Positions 53,082-63,520 of a stretch of DNA of 64,000 nt are shown piece after piece. Source of the stretch: Carposina sasakii (Eukaryota; Arthropoda; Insecta; Lepidoptera; Carposinidae); contig CP053167.1 of assembly GCA_014607495.2 (NCBI GenBank), positions 8,370,001-8,434,000 on the forward strand. The letters are read 5' to 3'. Each line of letters starts with the position of its first letter. Position 1 is the stretch's first letter. A program made the translations under genes and the position numbers. The notes below the pieces were generated by a model that saw nothing but the letters and a program-made list of their open reading frames with translations, made no database searches and was not told where the DNA came from.

Positions 53082-53163
53082 TGGCAGCGGTGGGATTCGA
53101 ACCCACGCCTCCGAAGAGACTGGTGCCTTAAACCAGCGCCTTAGACCGCTCGGCCACGCTACC
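53082..53163 (-). tRNA. tRNA-Leu (anticodon AAG)
   Basis: The minus strand reads GGTAGCGTGGCCGAGCGGTC..., a class II (long variable arm) tRNA of 82 nt including the discriminator A. Acceptor GGTAGCG/CGCTGCC pairs with one G-T. Box A is 'tggccgagcggtctaagg'. The anticodon stem CTGGT/ACCAG encloses TTAAGGC, giving AAG. The variable arm is 'tctcttcgga' type, and the T arm is GTGGG-TTCGAAT-CCCAC (box B). The whole sequence is nearly the same as metazoan tRNA-Leu(AAG). There is no intron. With all pairs and a T6 terminator it should be functional. It reads CUU and, with inosine, CUC codons. Confidence 0.97.
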
Positions 53164-53424
53164 ACATGGTGCGCAGTTCGAAATTAGCATAGAGTTTCTA
53201 TGTACGTATTTTCGTACGTGTTATTTCGGGAAAAGTGTACTTTATGTTACGAGATGATGATAAAATAGATAACACAGTGCTGAAGAAACAATGCAAAATA
53301 ATATTACTCTGGTGTAGAGTTGAAGTATTAGTAGACTTCACATACCTATACCTAGATGATAAATTGACTCTATATTTGCTCAAAACAAGTAGGTAGGCAT
53401 ATTTTCTCAGAACATGGATAAGTA
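53164..53424. other. 5' flank of the tRNA gene
   Basis: No gene or repeat recognised; the 61-codon minus frame is judged random. Confidence 0.35.
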
Positions 53425-53653
53425 AAATTGATTATAAACGCGAAAGTTTGTGAGTGTGAGGATGGATGGATGTTTGTTACTCTTTCACGTAGAAACGACT
53501 GGAGCGAATTTAATAAAATTTGGTATGGAGTGAGCTAACACCCTGGATTAACACATAGGCTACTTTTTATCCTGGGAAAATATTTTTATCCCGGATAATT
53601 TCGACATTTGGTTCTGCAGTCCACGTGGACGAAGTCGCGGTCGTCCACTAGTA
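53425..53653 (+). repeat. Family C repeat copy
   Basis: 'gattataaacgcgaaagttt' to 'cgtccactagt', same left half as 25,668-25,897. Confidence 0.7.
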
Positions 53654-53859
53654 ATTAAATAAGACAACATATTAACTTAGTCCCACAATAAGATCCATAA
53701 GGTCTTGTATCGTGGGTATTAAGCAACGGTATATAAATACATAGATAAGTGTAGAAACATCCATGACTCGGAACCAAACATAAATTTAAAATAACTTTCT
53801 TCAAGACATATTTTTTATACCTAGATAAATAGCAGATATTTAGATTTGATAGGCAATAT
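53654..53859. other. Non-coding stretch
   Basis: No gene or repeat recognised. Confidence 0.35.
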
Positions 53860-54005
53860 GGTCGATTCCGGCAGTCACACTTAAAGCTAAACGTAAAATA
53901 AGTCCTACCTGTCCTTTTCTCTCTCAGTCATTTATGTTAAGAACGAAGAGAGATAGACCCGACTAAGATTAGGCTTAGGTTTAAGTGCGACTGCCGGAAT
54001 CGACC
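53860..54005. mobile_element. Palindromic MITE with GGTCGATTCCGGCAGTC ends
   Basis: 'ggtcgattccggcagtcaca' and its reverse 'gtgcgactgccggaatcgac' + c bound a 146-bp element whose halves pair imperfectly through 'cttaaa-ctaaacgtaa'. A diverged copy is at 47,225. I recall this MITE type from Lepidoptera. Confidence 0.7.
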
Positions 54006-54224
54006 CTAATGGCACCAATAATCGGCGCTATCATCCAAAGGAACTACCATATTTGGTGTTTTACACTCCAGTTAACGGTCTTCTAGCTAGCTCTCCGCTC
54101 TATCCTCGGTCCTCATGTCACCCGCTGCGAGAGTGGTTCGCCACGGGGCGTCTGGCGAAATGTCGACGCAAAATGGCGTTAGTTTCATTATATCACCCAC
54201 ACTGTGGTTTCACATTATACCTAT

Positions 54225-54620
54225 ACAGGCTGTTTTTTTATTACAAGCTTTTATTTAACTTGCAATGTATATTTGTTCGGGTGAAATCTTACAACTCAAT
54301 TTTAAGGCACTTGCCCTCAACCGATTGGGCTGAAATTTGGTGAGCACGTTCAGTTCGGATGGCAATGCATGATTAACAGTGTGACGTCATTCTAAATCCA
54401 ACATGGCGGCATACCCACAATGGCGGACCAATTATTTTTAATGCATTCCTACAATATGGGTATCAAATTAAAGGGCTAGCTGAGAGTAACTCGAAAAAAA
54501 TGAGACGTCACTCTTAATCCAATATGGCGGACTTCTAAAACTTGAAAATCTATTTTGAAACAGATATTTTTAAGCAATTAAGTAGGGTGAAGTCATTAGA
54601 AGGGCTCCTCATTGAAGAGC
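54225..54620 (+). repeat. Dispersed repeat starting 'tacaagcttttatttaactt'
   Basis: Includes 'gttcgggtgaaatcttacaa' and 'accgattgggctgaaatttg', a common lepidopteran repeat start. It then has two diverged 'acgtcac/att-taatccaatatggcgg' units (54,383 and 54,505), an internal tandem duplication. Confidence 0.5.
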
Positions 54621-54726
54621 TGGACTGTTCAAAATTAACTGGCAAACGACCTTGCAATAATGATGCGTTGAATGAGATGATCAGACTTAGGAACTTACCA
54701 GGCGAAAACTAAAAAGTATAAAATAA

Positions 54727-55336
54727 AATTTAGGTAAAAAAACCTTTTTAAAAACAAGCTTTTTTATTTAAATGCGCTAAACAGAAAAAAATAAACTTTT
54801 ACACTAAAACTTTTACTGTTAATTTATAACGTCATTTCAAATTTAACACATTTGACACAATTTATATGTACGTATGTATTTATATGTATAGTACTCGTAT
54901 TTACGTTCTTACTTTTAAATGTTTATTAGGCAGCATCTTTGTGTTGATGTTTCAGATTTTCCCATATTGTTCCCACGCATATCGAAGAAATATCCGTCGA
55001 CCCTTCCAGAGCTTCGTGTAGAAGAGTAAGAGAGTAATATACAACAGGGTTCGCCCCGGTGCCCCGAGGTGGTATGTTCACGACATCATGTCATCATGCC
55101 ACTCAGTCCTCGGCACGGCCTCACCTTGACTTATTAAAAATTTAAAACTAAAAAAGTAAATACGAGTACTTAAATGTCGCGACAAGCTTTTATAACATAT
55201 AAATTGTGTCAAATGTGTTAAATTTGAAATGACGTTATAAATTAACAGTAAAAGTTTTAGTGTAAAAGTTTATTTTTTCTTTTTAGCGCATTTAAATAAA
55301 AGCTTGTTTTTAAAAAGGTTTTTTTACTTAAATTTT
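54727..55336. repeat. Foldback: ~143-bp inverted arms around a 325-bp loop
   Basis: Arm 54,727-54,869 ('acctttttaaaaacaagctt' to 'gacacaatttatatgt') is the near-exact reverse complement of 55,195-55,336, with a few mismatches and small gaps. The loop is less AT-rich and contains 'gggttcgccccggtgccccg' but no reading frame I can name. Confidence 0.8.
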
Positions 55337-55699
55337 TTCGTTTCCACCTTTAAAGAAGGGTACATACTCTATACATCAAATAAAGTAAGTTTATGCCAAA
55401 AAAAAATGCTGGGAAACGATGTAAATTTTATTGTTTTTTTTTTTTATTACTTGATCGGGCGAAATTTATAGTGTCCAGTATTAATCCAATTTTTTTCATA
55501 GACAGATAATAATTATTTCTCGTGAAAAAAATCTTGCTACGCGCGACTATGTGCATTTATGCAGAAAAACGCAGTCTATTTACTCAACTTTGGACCTAAT
55601 ATCTTGGGAACCAGACACTTCCCAGATGTGCTTCCATGGAGAAAAATGATCGTGATGATGAGGAGATTTCGGGAACGTTGACGACCAAAAAACATTCTA
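55337..55699 (-). mobile_element. MITE family D, inverted copy
   Basis: From 'aagaagggtacatactctat' to 'cgggaacgttgacgacca', reverse of 27,954-28,328. Its distal end merges with the right arm of the foldback at 55,336. Confidence 0.65.
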
Positions 55700-55719
55700 T
55701 ATATTCTTTTTTGGATTCC

Positions 55720-55930
55720 TTATAAAATAAGCGGGCATAGTCTTAGCTAGCATTCGCCTTAGAATCTCGTATGGATAGGCATTCGCACATTACTCGCATG
55801 CTCTCAGGCTAAGGTACCAACTTGTCACAGATAATTTTTATCTGTCCCGCCGTGCTATGCTAAAAGTGGCTAGGGGATCTTATTTATGAACTTGCAGTTC
55901 TGGTTACCCCATTTCGGGAATACAGTCGTG
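55720..55930 (-). repeat. Family E repeat copy next to family D
   Basis: Ends 'gttctggttaccccatttcg' + 'gga', the reverse of the family E start. The interior is diverged. Confidence 0.5.
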
Positions 55931-56424
55931 TTTATATGTATGTATGTATAATCATAAAACTCGAGCTCACTTCTGTCATTTTTTCGGGCCTCGTCTAACG
56001 GGAAAATTGCTGAAAGCCCAACTTTTAAAGTGTTCTTATCAGTAGGTAAGTCACCTAAATGTCTTCCTTTCCTGAAATATTTGCCAGTCGGTACAAATGA
56101 CGAAACCATGTAATTACTTAATAAAAACCTATTCTATTCTATTCTATACTTTTCTGGGAAAATTCACTAAATTTTTGTTCACAAAGTTAATGTTGCTAAG
56201 TACCTATAGACAATAAATGTACCATTGTTTTAGGTATGTACATCTATGAATTTTATTAAGGTAGAGGTAATAATTTATCTAAGGTAGAGGTAGTCAGAAA
56301 ATAAATCTATCACTGTGCGGACATAAATTCCATGTGACTATGAAACCTTAAGATTAACTATATATGTAGATATTTTAAAGACTTCTTTTGAAATCTAAAG
56401 GGTAAAGAATTTCTAATAATTATA
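55931..56424. other. Non-coding stretch
   Basis: No gene supported; contains 'attctattctattctat' tandem pentamers at about 56,130. Confidence 0.35.
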
Positions 56425-56637
56425 CAGAGTGTAACAAAAAGGGAAAGTCTGTTAGGCGAAATATTATGGAAACAGTCCACTGTAGAGAATTTATCCATGA
56501 AGACTCGCATGTTTATTTTTCCAGATAGTATAGAGAATTTCTTAATAACTCAGGAATGTTGAAAAATAAAAATGCGTTCTTTATAGAGGGCTATTTTCTT
56601 CGCCTTCCGCTTAACATACCCCTTATGCTCCACCATG
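56425..56637. mobile_element. MITE family A, diverged copy
   Basis: CAGAGTGTAACAAAAAGGGA to 'tgctccaccatg', TA flanks. The right terminus is mutated relative to TGTTACACCCTG. Confidence 0.6.
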
Positions 56638-56827
56638 TAGGGTGCGCCAAAGTTCACATAAATTTTCTACTCCGATAATTGTAACACCGGAAATTTTCAT
56701 CCTAACAATCGCAATTCCTAACTGTTTCTTTTTCCAATGTTCATAATTCCAAATCATTCAATTTCATAATTATTGATTAAAATTATTGGAAATATGAGTT
56801 ATGAATATTATCTGTAGTTTCCATAGA

Positions 56828-57035
56828 GTGCTCGCCCACCACCGGGCCCTACAACCTGCGCTGACTCTCGGATCTTCCGACTCATGGTCACGAACACAAG
56901 CCACTGCCTACAGTCGCAACGAGAAGCCAGATCCAAGCACCTAGCATGTAAACATAAGTATATAGCTGCTAATCCGAAAGTCAATTAAAAATGTTAATGG
57001 ACATTATAAATTCGCCAACACCCGCGGCATCCTCA
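56828..57035 (+). repeat. Unclassified element remnant
   Basis: A GC-richer block, 'cccaccaccgggccctacaa' to 'aattcgccaacacccgcgg', that I associate with lepidopteran LINE-like repeats. Frames are interrupted. Confidence 0.35.
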
Positions 57036-58611
57036 GGATCAGGTTTTCAGGTTAACTACTAAACTAAACTAACTAACTCTGTTTAGTAATGCTACAGTGC
57101 GTTAAATATAGTCTGTAGAATTACAAAATGTACCTATGACTGAAAACTTTAGGAGTAAAATTTCTAGGAAGAGTGGTCATTCGCATTACAAATCGGTAGG
57201 AATAACAATTTCGGGTGAATAAATTCAGGTGAGCCAATATGGACGCCCAACCTGTATACCTAGTTCTCAAAAAATTTGGTGTAAATTAAGTATAACAGAC
57301 ACAATACCTTTAGTTCAAAATCTTTAGGGATTTTCTTAGTTCAAAATTTCTAATGAGTTTCACAAAGCAACAGTACATTGTCTCCACAACATGTGTCTTC
57401 CCCTTCAGCATTTCACACACCCAAATGCTGACCTCCTGTAAAGCTAGACAGCATGGCGGGTGTAGAGCGAAAAGGATGACCCTATCTCACTAACCCAAGA
57501 GGGAACGAGAAGGGAGGTGGTATTGACCTTGTAGGCTATGACGCTGTTCCCGACTAGAGTGAGTTTCATCTGATACTTCCTTTCAATGATGGCGCTAGTT
57601 ACTATGTATATGACGACATTATCGGTGTTACTGCATACAAAAACTGTTAGTACCGACATCGGGTACACACTGTTATTCTATGAAACGGACTCTAGGTGCA
57701 GTAGATTCTGTGTGTGCGTGAACCAGACCCTGAAAATGGCTCGTGTGTGTAAAAGTGTAGTAGTGTGAGTGGGTGGAACAGTGTACAACATTGTAAAATG
57801 ATTTTTCGGTTTATTTACTTAAATTGATGTCCAAATGGGGTATAATTTAAAGTAATTTATTTTGTAGCGAGATAAATGGAAGTAATATAATTATGTAATA
57901 TTTTTAAGGATAAACACTCATTTCTGGTACAATTTATGATAACTGTATGATTAATTACTATATTATTCCTTCGATATTCCTACATTTTTCAGTAATTATC
58001 ATAGTTAATTATCTTAACAACTAAATATTTCTTTTCTAGTCAAAATATCACTTATTAAAGTTGTTTAAAGGTGACAAATTCTAAGATACCGTATAAAGTC
58101 GTAGAAAATAACGAGTAAAAGTACGCCTACCTACTTATTTCAGTTTTTCTCTTGCTAGGACTGAAATTGCTTCATTTTTCTTTTAAAAAATCAATTAACT
58201 TCAGTTCCCAACTTGCATTACCGTAACGTTTACTCTGTAACATTATATGTATTTATGTGTGTGTGGTCGTTAAGCATTATAAAATGATTCGTGTACAAGG
58301 ATTTTATTTTAATGGACTGAGCAATGCTACAAAAATTCGGTTCATTACAGCTTCTGAAGGTAAACTCTACTTTCCTCTATGAATAACTAGCGAGGCCGCG
58401 ACTTCGATCGCGTGAACTATATAGCCCATGTGTTATTCTGACATAAGCTACATACATGGCAACTATTTTTTATGAACATTTTATAGATAACTTTAATATT
58501 TACACGGATTTATACACTTAGCTATCCATTTACAAATAAGTATATAATAGTTCAGTGCGCCTTCCAGTTTATAGGTAAGTAAATTCCTTGTCCGTGTAAC
58601 ATCTGTGTATT
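57036..58611. other. Non-coding stretch
   Basis: No gene supported. A block at about 57,420-57,770 is richer in G and C and contains short frames in both strands (74 codons minus, 60 codons plus) without known domains; it could be part of an unrecognised element. 'aactagcgaggccgcgactt' at 58,386 is a piece of the 'aactagc' repeat. Confidence 0.35.
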
Positions 58612-58725
58612 GCCGACTTCGTGTGTGTGTTAACGTACAAACTGTGTGTACCGACAGTGTATCGATGTACCGACTGTGTTTGCGTGACATTGATTCCTCT
58701 TCCATTAGGAGCAACAGGCGTTCAA
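58612..58725 (+). repeat. TG-rich cassette ending 'agcaacaggcgtt', copy 1
   Basis: 'cttcgtgtgtgtgttaacgt' leads to 'ggagcaacaggcgttcaacg'. Similar cassettes are at 59,415-59,520 and 63,705-63,870. Function and class unknown. Confidence 0.4.
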
Positions 58726-58837
58726 CGCTTAGTGTATTATTTGATGATGTTAAAATTTTGTGGAATAAATTTAAGGTTATGAAATGTTTGTGTGCTTAGC
58801 TTACTTACTTCTATTATTTGAAATTTAATACTTAATA

Positions 58838-58928
58838 CTAACGGTTTCGATGCACCATTATACTTTTCGGTGCCTCACAATTCCAGTCCTTGACACTTGA
58901 AAAGTCTAATGGTGCATCGAAACTGTTG
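58838..58928. repeat. Short hairpin element (~31-bp arms)
   Basis: 'ctaacggtttcgatgcacca' + 'ttatacttttc' (58,838-58,868) pairs with 'gaaaagtctaatggtgcatc' + 'gaaactgttgg' (58,897-58,927) with few mismatches around a 28-nt loop. Confidence 0.7.
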
Positions 58929-58969
58929 GTATGACATTAGCACTCTATTGACTATATCTTATTCCCTTG

Positions 58970-59190
58970 CTGATGCGGGGCTTCACTAAAATAGATACAT
59001 CAGCTGCATATATTTTCGTGCATGTCGTAAAAGTCGACTAAGGAACTCCGGCATTCTAGGCCATTTCAGGCAAGGGCAGGCGATAAGCTAGCAACTAGTC
59101 ACTGACCATTAACACTATCTTCGATATGCTAAACGTGGCTCTAAGATTTTCCTTATGATCCTGCAGTTCTGGCTACCTAGCCGTTTCTAT
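58970..59190 (-). repeat. Family E repeat, best minus copy
   Basis: 'gatgcggggcttcactaaaa', 'cgtgcatgtcgtaaaagtcg', 'gctagcaactagtcactgac' and 'ttatgatcctgcagttctgg'. Reverse of the copy at 38,513. Confidence 0.6.
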
Positions 59191-59245
59191 ATATTTTACA
59201 TTTATGTATGTATTCTTTTCGCGTTACACACCAATACATTCTTAT

Positions 59246-59362
59246 TGTTTATTGCACATATACAAAAAGAAATATAGTATACAACATAAAAGAAGAGATG
59301 CAAGCTTATCTCTACCAGAGATCTCTTCCAGCAAGCCAAGCAAGTAAAGAGAAATTGTTTAC
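59246..59362 (-). repeat. Copy of the LINE-like 3' end at 41,806-41,935
   Basis: 'attgcacatatacaaaaaga', 'gatgcaagcttatctctacc' and 'agagatctcttccagcaagc' are the reverse complement of that segment with small differences. Confidence 0.65.
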
Positions 59363-59414
59363 AATATATATATTCTTTATTTTTCACTTCACATAATCTG
59401 TGGTGCTCACTTAG

Positions 59415-59520
59415 CTTGCAATGTGTGTGTGTTACAGGTCGAGGCTTGTGTGTATCTTTTAAAAGTGTGTGTTCTCACATGTGTAACATTGATTTGTCGT
59501 TTATCTGAAGCAACAGGCTT
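59415..59520 (+). repeat. TG-rich cassette ending 'agcaacaggcttt', copy 2
   Basis: 'gcaatgtgtgtgtgttacag' to 'tgaagcaacaggctttgata'. The pogo-type element begins seven bases after this cassette. Confidence 0.4.
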
Positions 59521-59527
59521 TGATATA

Positions 59528-59551
59528 GGGCAGGTGACCCGGTTTTGGCCA
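59528..59551 (+). repeat. Left terminal inverted repeat of the pogo-type element
   Basis: GGGCAGGTGACCCGGTTTTG + GCCA, preceded by TA. It differs from the right TIR at two positions. Confidence 0.9.
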
Positions 59552-60348
59552 TTTTAAGAATTTTGTATACTTTGAGGCTATATCATTTTACAGTTTTTGT
59601 TATCACGGACATATTTCTTGTAAAAAGTGATTAAATATATATAAATCTAGCCTAAGGATACATTTTTTTTCATAATGATTCAATGGAAAAATAATCCTGT
59701 AGAAAAAAAAGCGGGTGGGGCTGTGTCGGGGCATAACGTGACGTCTATGTTAGCGAATTTGTGCCATTTTTGGCCAGATTTAATTATAGGTATTCCCCAT
59801 TTCTCCAGTCATGTGCCAGTTCTGCCTTAATTTATATTCTGCCATCAAAATTCATCAAAAATAAAAAGCAGATAATTCAAAGTAATAAAAAGTTTATTCG
59901 AAAATTGCATATTTTACGACCAACAGTCTTTATTTAGAGAAAAATAGCTAACATAATATTGACAACAAATATGAAATATAATATCTCAGCTTGAATTAAA
60001 ATTACAATTAAGAAGATCAACATTAACCTATACGAGGTAGATATCTATAATATTATAATGACCAGTCTTGATAAGTTTTCTTATAATTATCACTAGGTAT
60101 GATGCACAGTCTTTGTTTAAAATTAAATAACAATTTTGGCAACCTATCTTTGCAAGAAACAATTGTACCTACTTCTTATTAATTAGGTACACTTATGATA
60201 ACACTTTTAGTTGTATTTGCTTCTTAAATTTAAATTTATGCTTAGATTAATATCAATATAGTTCTAAATCACAAAAAATATATATAATACTTTATCATAT
60301 TGTAGGTAGGTATGCAGTCTTTAATTTAAGTACTTATATTTTAAGATT

Positions 60349-62988
60349 TTATAAATATATGTTGGGCAAAAACTTTTCCATCTCAGTAACTTTAAAGAAG
60401 CCTCTGTTATTAACTTTAATAGGTGACTTTATAATTTCTACAATCTCGTTAATTCCATACCAAATTTTATCAGTTTTTTCTGGCCATCGGAATGTATTAT
60501 TTGTAGATAATACCATTGTGCTAATTTCATAACATCCTTTATCTTTGTTCTCAACTCTTCCAGGAAAATATTCACCTTCATACTTAATAATGACGTTTGA
60601 TCCTACTTTTAAGTTTTCATCGCATATTTTATTGTTTCCTAACTTTGCTAACTGATTTAAAGGCAACTCTGATTCGGAACTTGTGTCATCAGTCTCAGAA
60701 CGTTTTCTTTTTCGTTTTAAATCTTTTTTTGGCATTTTGTTTTCTTCTATCACTTTTTCAGAATTTGAATCGCTACCATCACCATCATCACTACTTTCTT
60801 CAGAAGATGCGATTATTCTACACACTTTCTTCTTCATCTTTTTATTTCCTGGTTTATTTTTTTTCTTAGAATGTTTTTCTGTTTTTTCTTTTTCAGCTGC
60901 CTTCATAATATCCCGCCATTTATTCGACGTGATAACGGAAGGGACATACATTGCTTTTCTAGTATTTTTTGGTATTACTTTTCCTGGGTACAAAACACAA
61001 TCTTTCACTAAATCTCTAGCTGTTTGAAGGGCAATTATTGCAGGGGGTTTAGCTGTAAGGCAGGTATTGCAGGGGTTGTCTTTGTTTTGAGAGTCTAGAA
61101 CATCTGTATCAGAATAGCTAGAAGATGGACCTGGTGCTTCTGCTGTGATATCCTTTTGATTACAGATTTTTAAATACTTTGAAGATGTGGTTTTAATTAG
61201 TGTGTTTTTCACTTGATCAGAATGTAAAGAGTCTTGAGCATCTGTAACAGACTTGCCCGAAGATAGACCTGGCTCTTCTGATGGTTCTTTTTCCGCAGCC
61301 GAAGTTTTGTGAGAGTTGTTTATATTTTCCGAGTCTTGAATGTCGATAGCAGGATAGACGGAAGATGGACCTGGCCCTTCTGATGGCTCTTTTGCTGCAA
61401 GAGAAGTACTGGAGGAGCTATCTTCGTTTTCAATGTCAGTTAAGTCATCAATGTACTCTTGGTTCCTTGATATATTATCATCCCTGATAAACGATGGTGA
61501 AGGAGTTTCTCTGACGGCATTTTCAATATCATGAGATGCCAAGGTGGGCTGTGACATTGTAGCAGTAGTATCATTTTTGAAAGCTAGCCATATATCATAT
61601 AACATTGATGCCTCCTTATTGCCTTCCCAGTCTTTACCAGAATTAAATGTTGTATAAAAGTCTTTCAGTATGTGTGGGACGATTTTACTTTCCAGGTATG
61701 AAATGTAGCTGGATTCAGAAATAGCAACTTCGTGTCGGTTTTCAAAAGTTTTTGGATCTCTATCTTTTATAATTCTCTTGTAATTAACAAAGTCAGCACC
61801 AAATGGAAATAAACCACATGTCTGAAATCCTGCTTGCACATTTTTTGCAAACTTATCTCTGTTATCAAGGAGTAAACTTTGCAGAGCAGATGGCAAAGTA
61901 AATTTTGTGATTTCTTGTCCATCGTTTTCAATGCGCCACTTTTTGACCATCTGACGCCAATTCTGTTTCAATGGGTAAAATACAGCAACGTCCAAAGGTT
62001 GCAACATATGCGTTGTATTTGGGACAAGAGCAATAACTATAATGCCATTTTCCCTACACAATTCGCTAAGATGCATAGTCAGATGGGACTTGTGGCCGTC
62101 AAGAAACAAAATTATTGGTAATTCAATTTCTTTTTCTTTCAGGTAAGGAATGAAGACGTTTGCTACATATTCATAGAAAGATTCGCCCGTCATCCATCCT
62201 TTATCGGTTTTACCAACTCCCCATCCATTTGGTGCATTGTCAAGAACTTCAGAACTCATTCTTTTGTATTTATAAATAGTTAAAGGAGGTGCATATTCAC
62301 CAGCGGCATTGACAGTAAATAGGGTAGTTATATTTTCTTTATCGCTGTTTTTTGATGTATCGTAAACATGTTGTCCCTTTTCAGCTAACACAAGAGATCC
62401 TTTTGGAGCTAGAAAAAAAGATGTTTCATCACAGTTCCACACTCTCGCAGGGTTTTCTAGAATCTTTAAATTTTCATCACCGAGCAATGAAGAAATCTCT
62501 TGGAACCAGTTCCGAATTTTTTCTTCAGTTATTAAGGCACGAGCTTTATTAATATACTCGGCATGTTTTTGGCTCAAATCAGGATGTCTCGCCATAAATC
62601 CATCGAACCAGGATCTTGAAGGTCTATCATTTATAAAAGGTGTAGCAATTTGGCCCTTCACAACAATTTTCTTAACAGAATCCAGTAATCCTTCCTTGTT
62701 GATAGGAAATCCAGCGCGAGCGCAATCTTTGATCCATATGACAAGTTCGTTTTCTATTTGTCTTCCAAGAACTGACTGGGGCCCTACATGTCCAGAAGTT
62801 TCAGGCGCTTTTCCAGAAATTTTGTGACGCAAAGTCGTTCGAGGTACGTTAAAATCTCTACTAGCAGTGGCAACGGGCATCCCATTCTTTATTGCGTTCA
62901 ACGCTAATGTTATTTTATGCGGTGAGTACTGGAACAATTTTCTTTTCACGACACCGATTTTTTTAGTATTTGGTTTCGATGTAGGCAT
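60349..62988 (-). CDS. Pogo-superfamily DDD transposase (879 aa)
   Basis: Cut-and-paste transposase acting on the element's TIRs. By residue: a psq-type helix-turn-helix (about 18-60, 'AIKNGMPVATASRDFNVPRT'); a CENP-B/Tc5-type HTH (about 70-140, 'SWFDGFMARHPDLSQKHAEY'); a DDE_1 catalytic core with D187 (WNCDETSFF), D297 (LFLDGHKSHL) and D333 (MLQPLDVAVF), i.e. DD35D spacing as in pogo/Tigger elements. Residues about 530-640 hold three imperfect 'EPSEGPGPSS...DIQDS' repeats. Then come a Lys-rich nuclear-localisation-like run (about 708-720), an acidic Ser/Asp/Glu stretch and a second basic run (KRKRKR, about 757). The last 85 residues ('YEGEYFPGRVENKDKGCYEI', 'RGFFKV') form an extra domain, apparently a small beta-rich module. 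All key residues are present, with no stop. The alternative is a domesticated host gene, but the flanking TIRs and TA sites favour a transposon. Confidence 0.93.
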   Translation of the reverse strand: MPTSKPNTKKIGVVKRKLFQYSPHKITLALNAIKNGMPVATASRDFNVPRTTLRHKISGKAPETSGHVGPQSVLGRQIENELVIWIKDCARAGFPINKEGLLDSVKKIVVKGQIATPFINDRPSRSWFDGFMARHPDLSQKHAEYINKARALITEEKIRNWFQEISSLLGDENLKILENPARVWNCDETSFFLAPKGSLVLAEKGQHVYDTSKNSDKENITTLFTVNAAGEYAPPLTIYKYKRMSSEVLDNAPNGWGVGKTDKGWMTGESFYEYVANVFIPYLKEKEIELPIILFLDGHKSHLTMHLSELCRENGIIVIALVPNTTHMLQPLDVAVFYPLKQNWRQMVKKWRIENDGQEITKFTLPSALQSLLLDNRDKFAKNVQAGFQTCGLFPFGADFVNYKRIIKDRDPKTFENRHEVAISESSYISYLESKIVPHILKDFYTTFNSGKDWEGNKEASMLYDIWLAFKNDTTATMSQPTLASHDIENAVRETPSPSFIRDDNISRNQEYIDDLTDIENEDSSSSTSLAAKEPSEGPGPSSVYPAIDIQDSENINNSHKTSAAEKEPSEEPGLSSGKSVTDAQDSLHSDQVKNTLIKTTSSKYLKICNQKDITAEAPGPSSSYSDTDVLDSQNKDNPCNTCLTAKPPAIIALQTARDLVKDCVLYPGKVIPKNTRKAMYVPSVITSNKWRDIMKAAEKEKTEKHSKKKNKPGNKKMKKKVCRIIASSEESSDDGDGSDSNSEKVIEENKMPKKDLKRKRKRSETDDTSSESELPLNQLAKLGNNKICDENLKVGSNVIIKYEGEYFPGRVENKDKGCYEISTMVLSTNNTFRWPEKTDKIWYGINEIVEIIKSPIKVNNRGFFKVTEMEKFLPNIYL

Positions 62989-63001
62989 TATAATCGTAAC
63001 T

Positions 63002-63302
63002 CTGAAAATGAATAGATTACTTATATCAAAATAGCTAAATAATTAAGTTGAAAAATCACGATAAAAACTAAATGGCCAAAAGTGGGGATCTACGTGCACC
63101 ACTTTTGGCCAGTCATGTGGCCAAAGATGGGAAAATTCATTCATTTTGCTCCATTAGTGGCCACCTCTCATAACCTCACTTAATAAACAAATAGCGGATA
63201 AAATATCATTAGTACCACTTAGACAGTGTATTCTTTATGAAGGATTAACATAAACATTAAAATAAATAAGAAGGATTTAAAAAATAATTATTGATTACTC
63301 AC
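63002..63302 (-). other. Probable 5'UTR intron of the pogo-type transposase gene
   Basis: On the minus strand 'gcgagcgg|gtgagtaatc' is a strong donor (63,302) and 'tattcattttcag|agttac' an acceptor ending at 63,002, only 13 bases before the ATG at 62,988. Length 301 bp. Inferred from splice signals only. Confidence 0.5.
63073..63132. repeat. Subterminal TGGCCA motif cluster of the pogo-type element
   Basis: TGGCCAAAAGTGG (63,073-63,085) and its exact reverse complement (63,099-63,111) form a hairpin, followed by 'tggccaaagatggg' (63,119). Similar words lie at 59,764 and 63,153 and in the TIRs. They could be transposase-binding sites. Confidence 0.6.
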
Positions 63303-63520
63303 CCGCTCGCCTTAGCCTTTTTGCTTAGACTTAAAACAATTGACGCTCGTCAAAAACTAATGACTTGTTGGATTGAAGTGAAGTTTGACACATCAAAGCT
63401 GTTAACGCTATCAGTGTTGCCAATATTAGATATTTTTATTCCCGTAAACCATAGAGTAATATATTTGTCTTTGCCTTAGTTATATCGATTTGAAGTTCTA
63501 AATGGCCACAAAGGGGTCGG

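Noticed and set aside
60597..61027. Plus-strand hydrophobic frames (90 and 114 codons)
   Set aside because: Reverse reading of the Lys/Glu-rich transposase tail gives artificial Phe/Leu/Ser-rich 'membrane' peptides.
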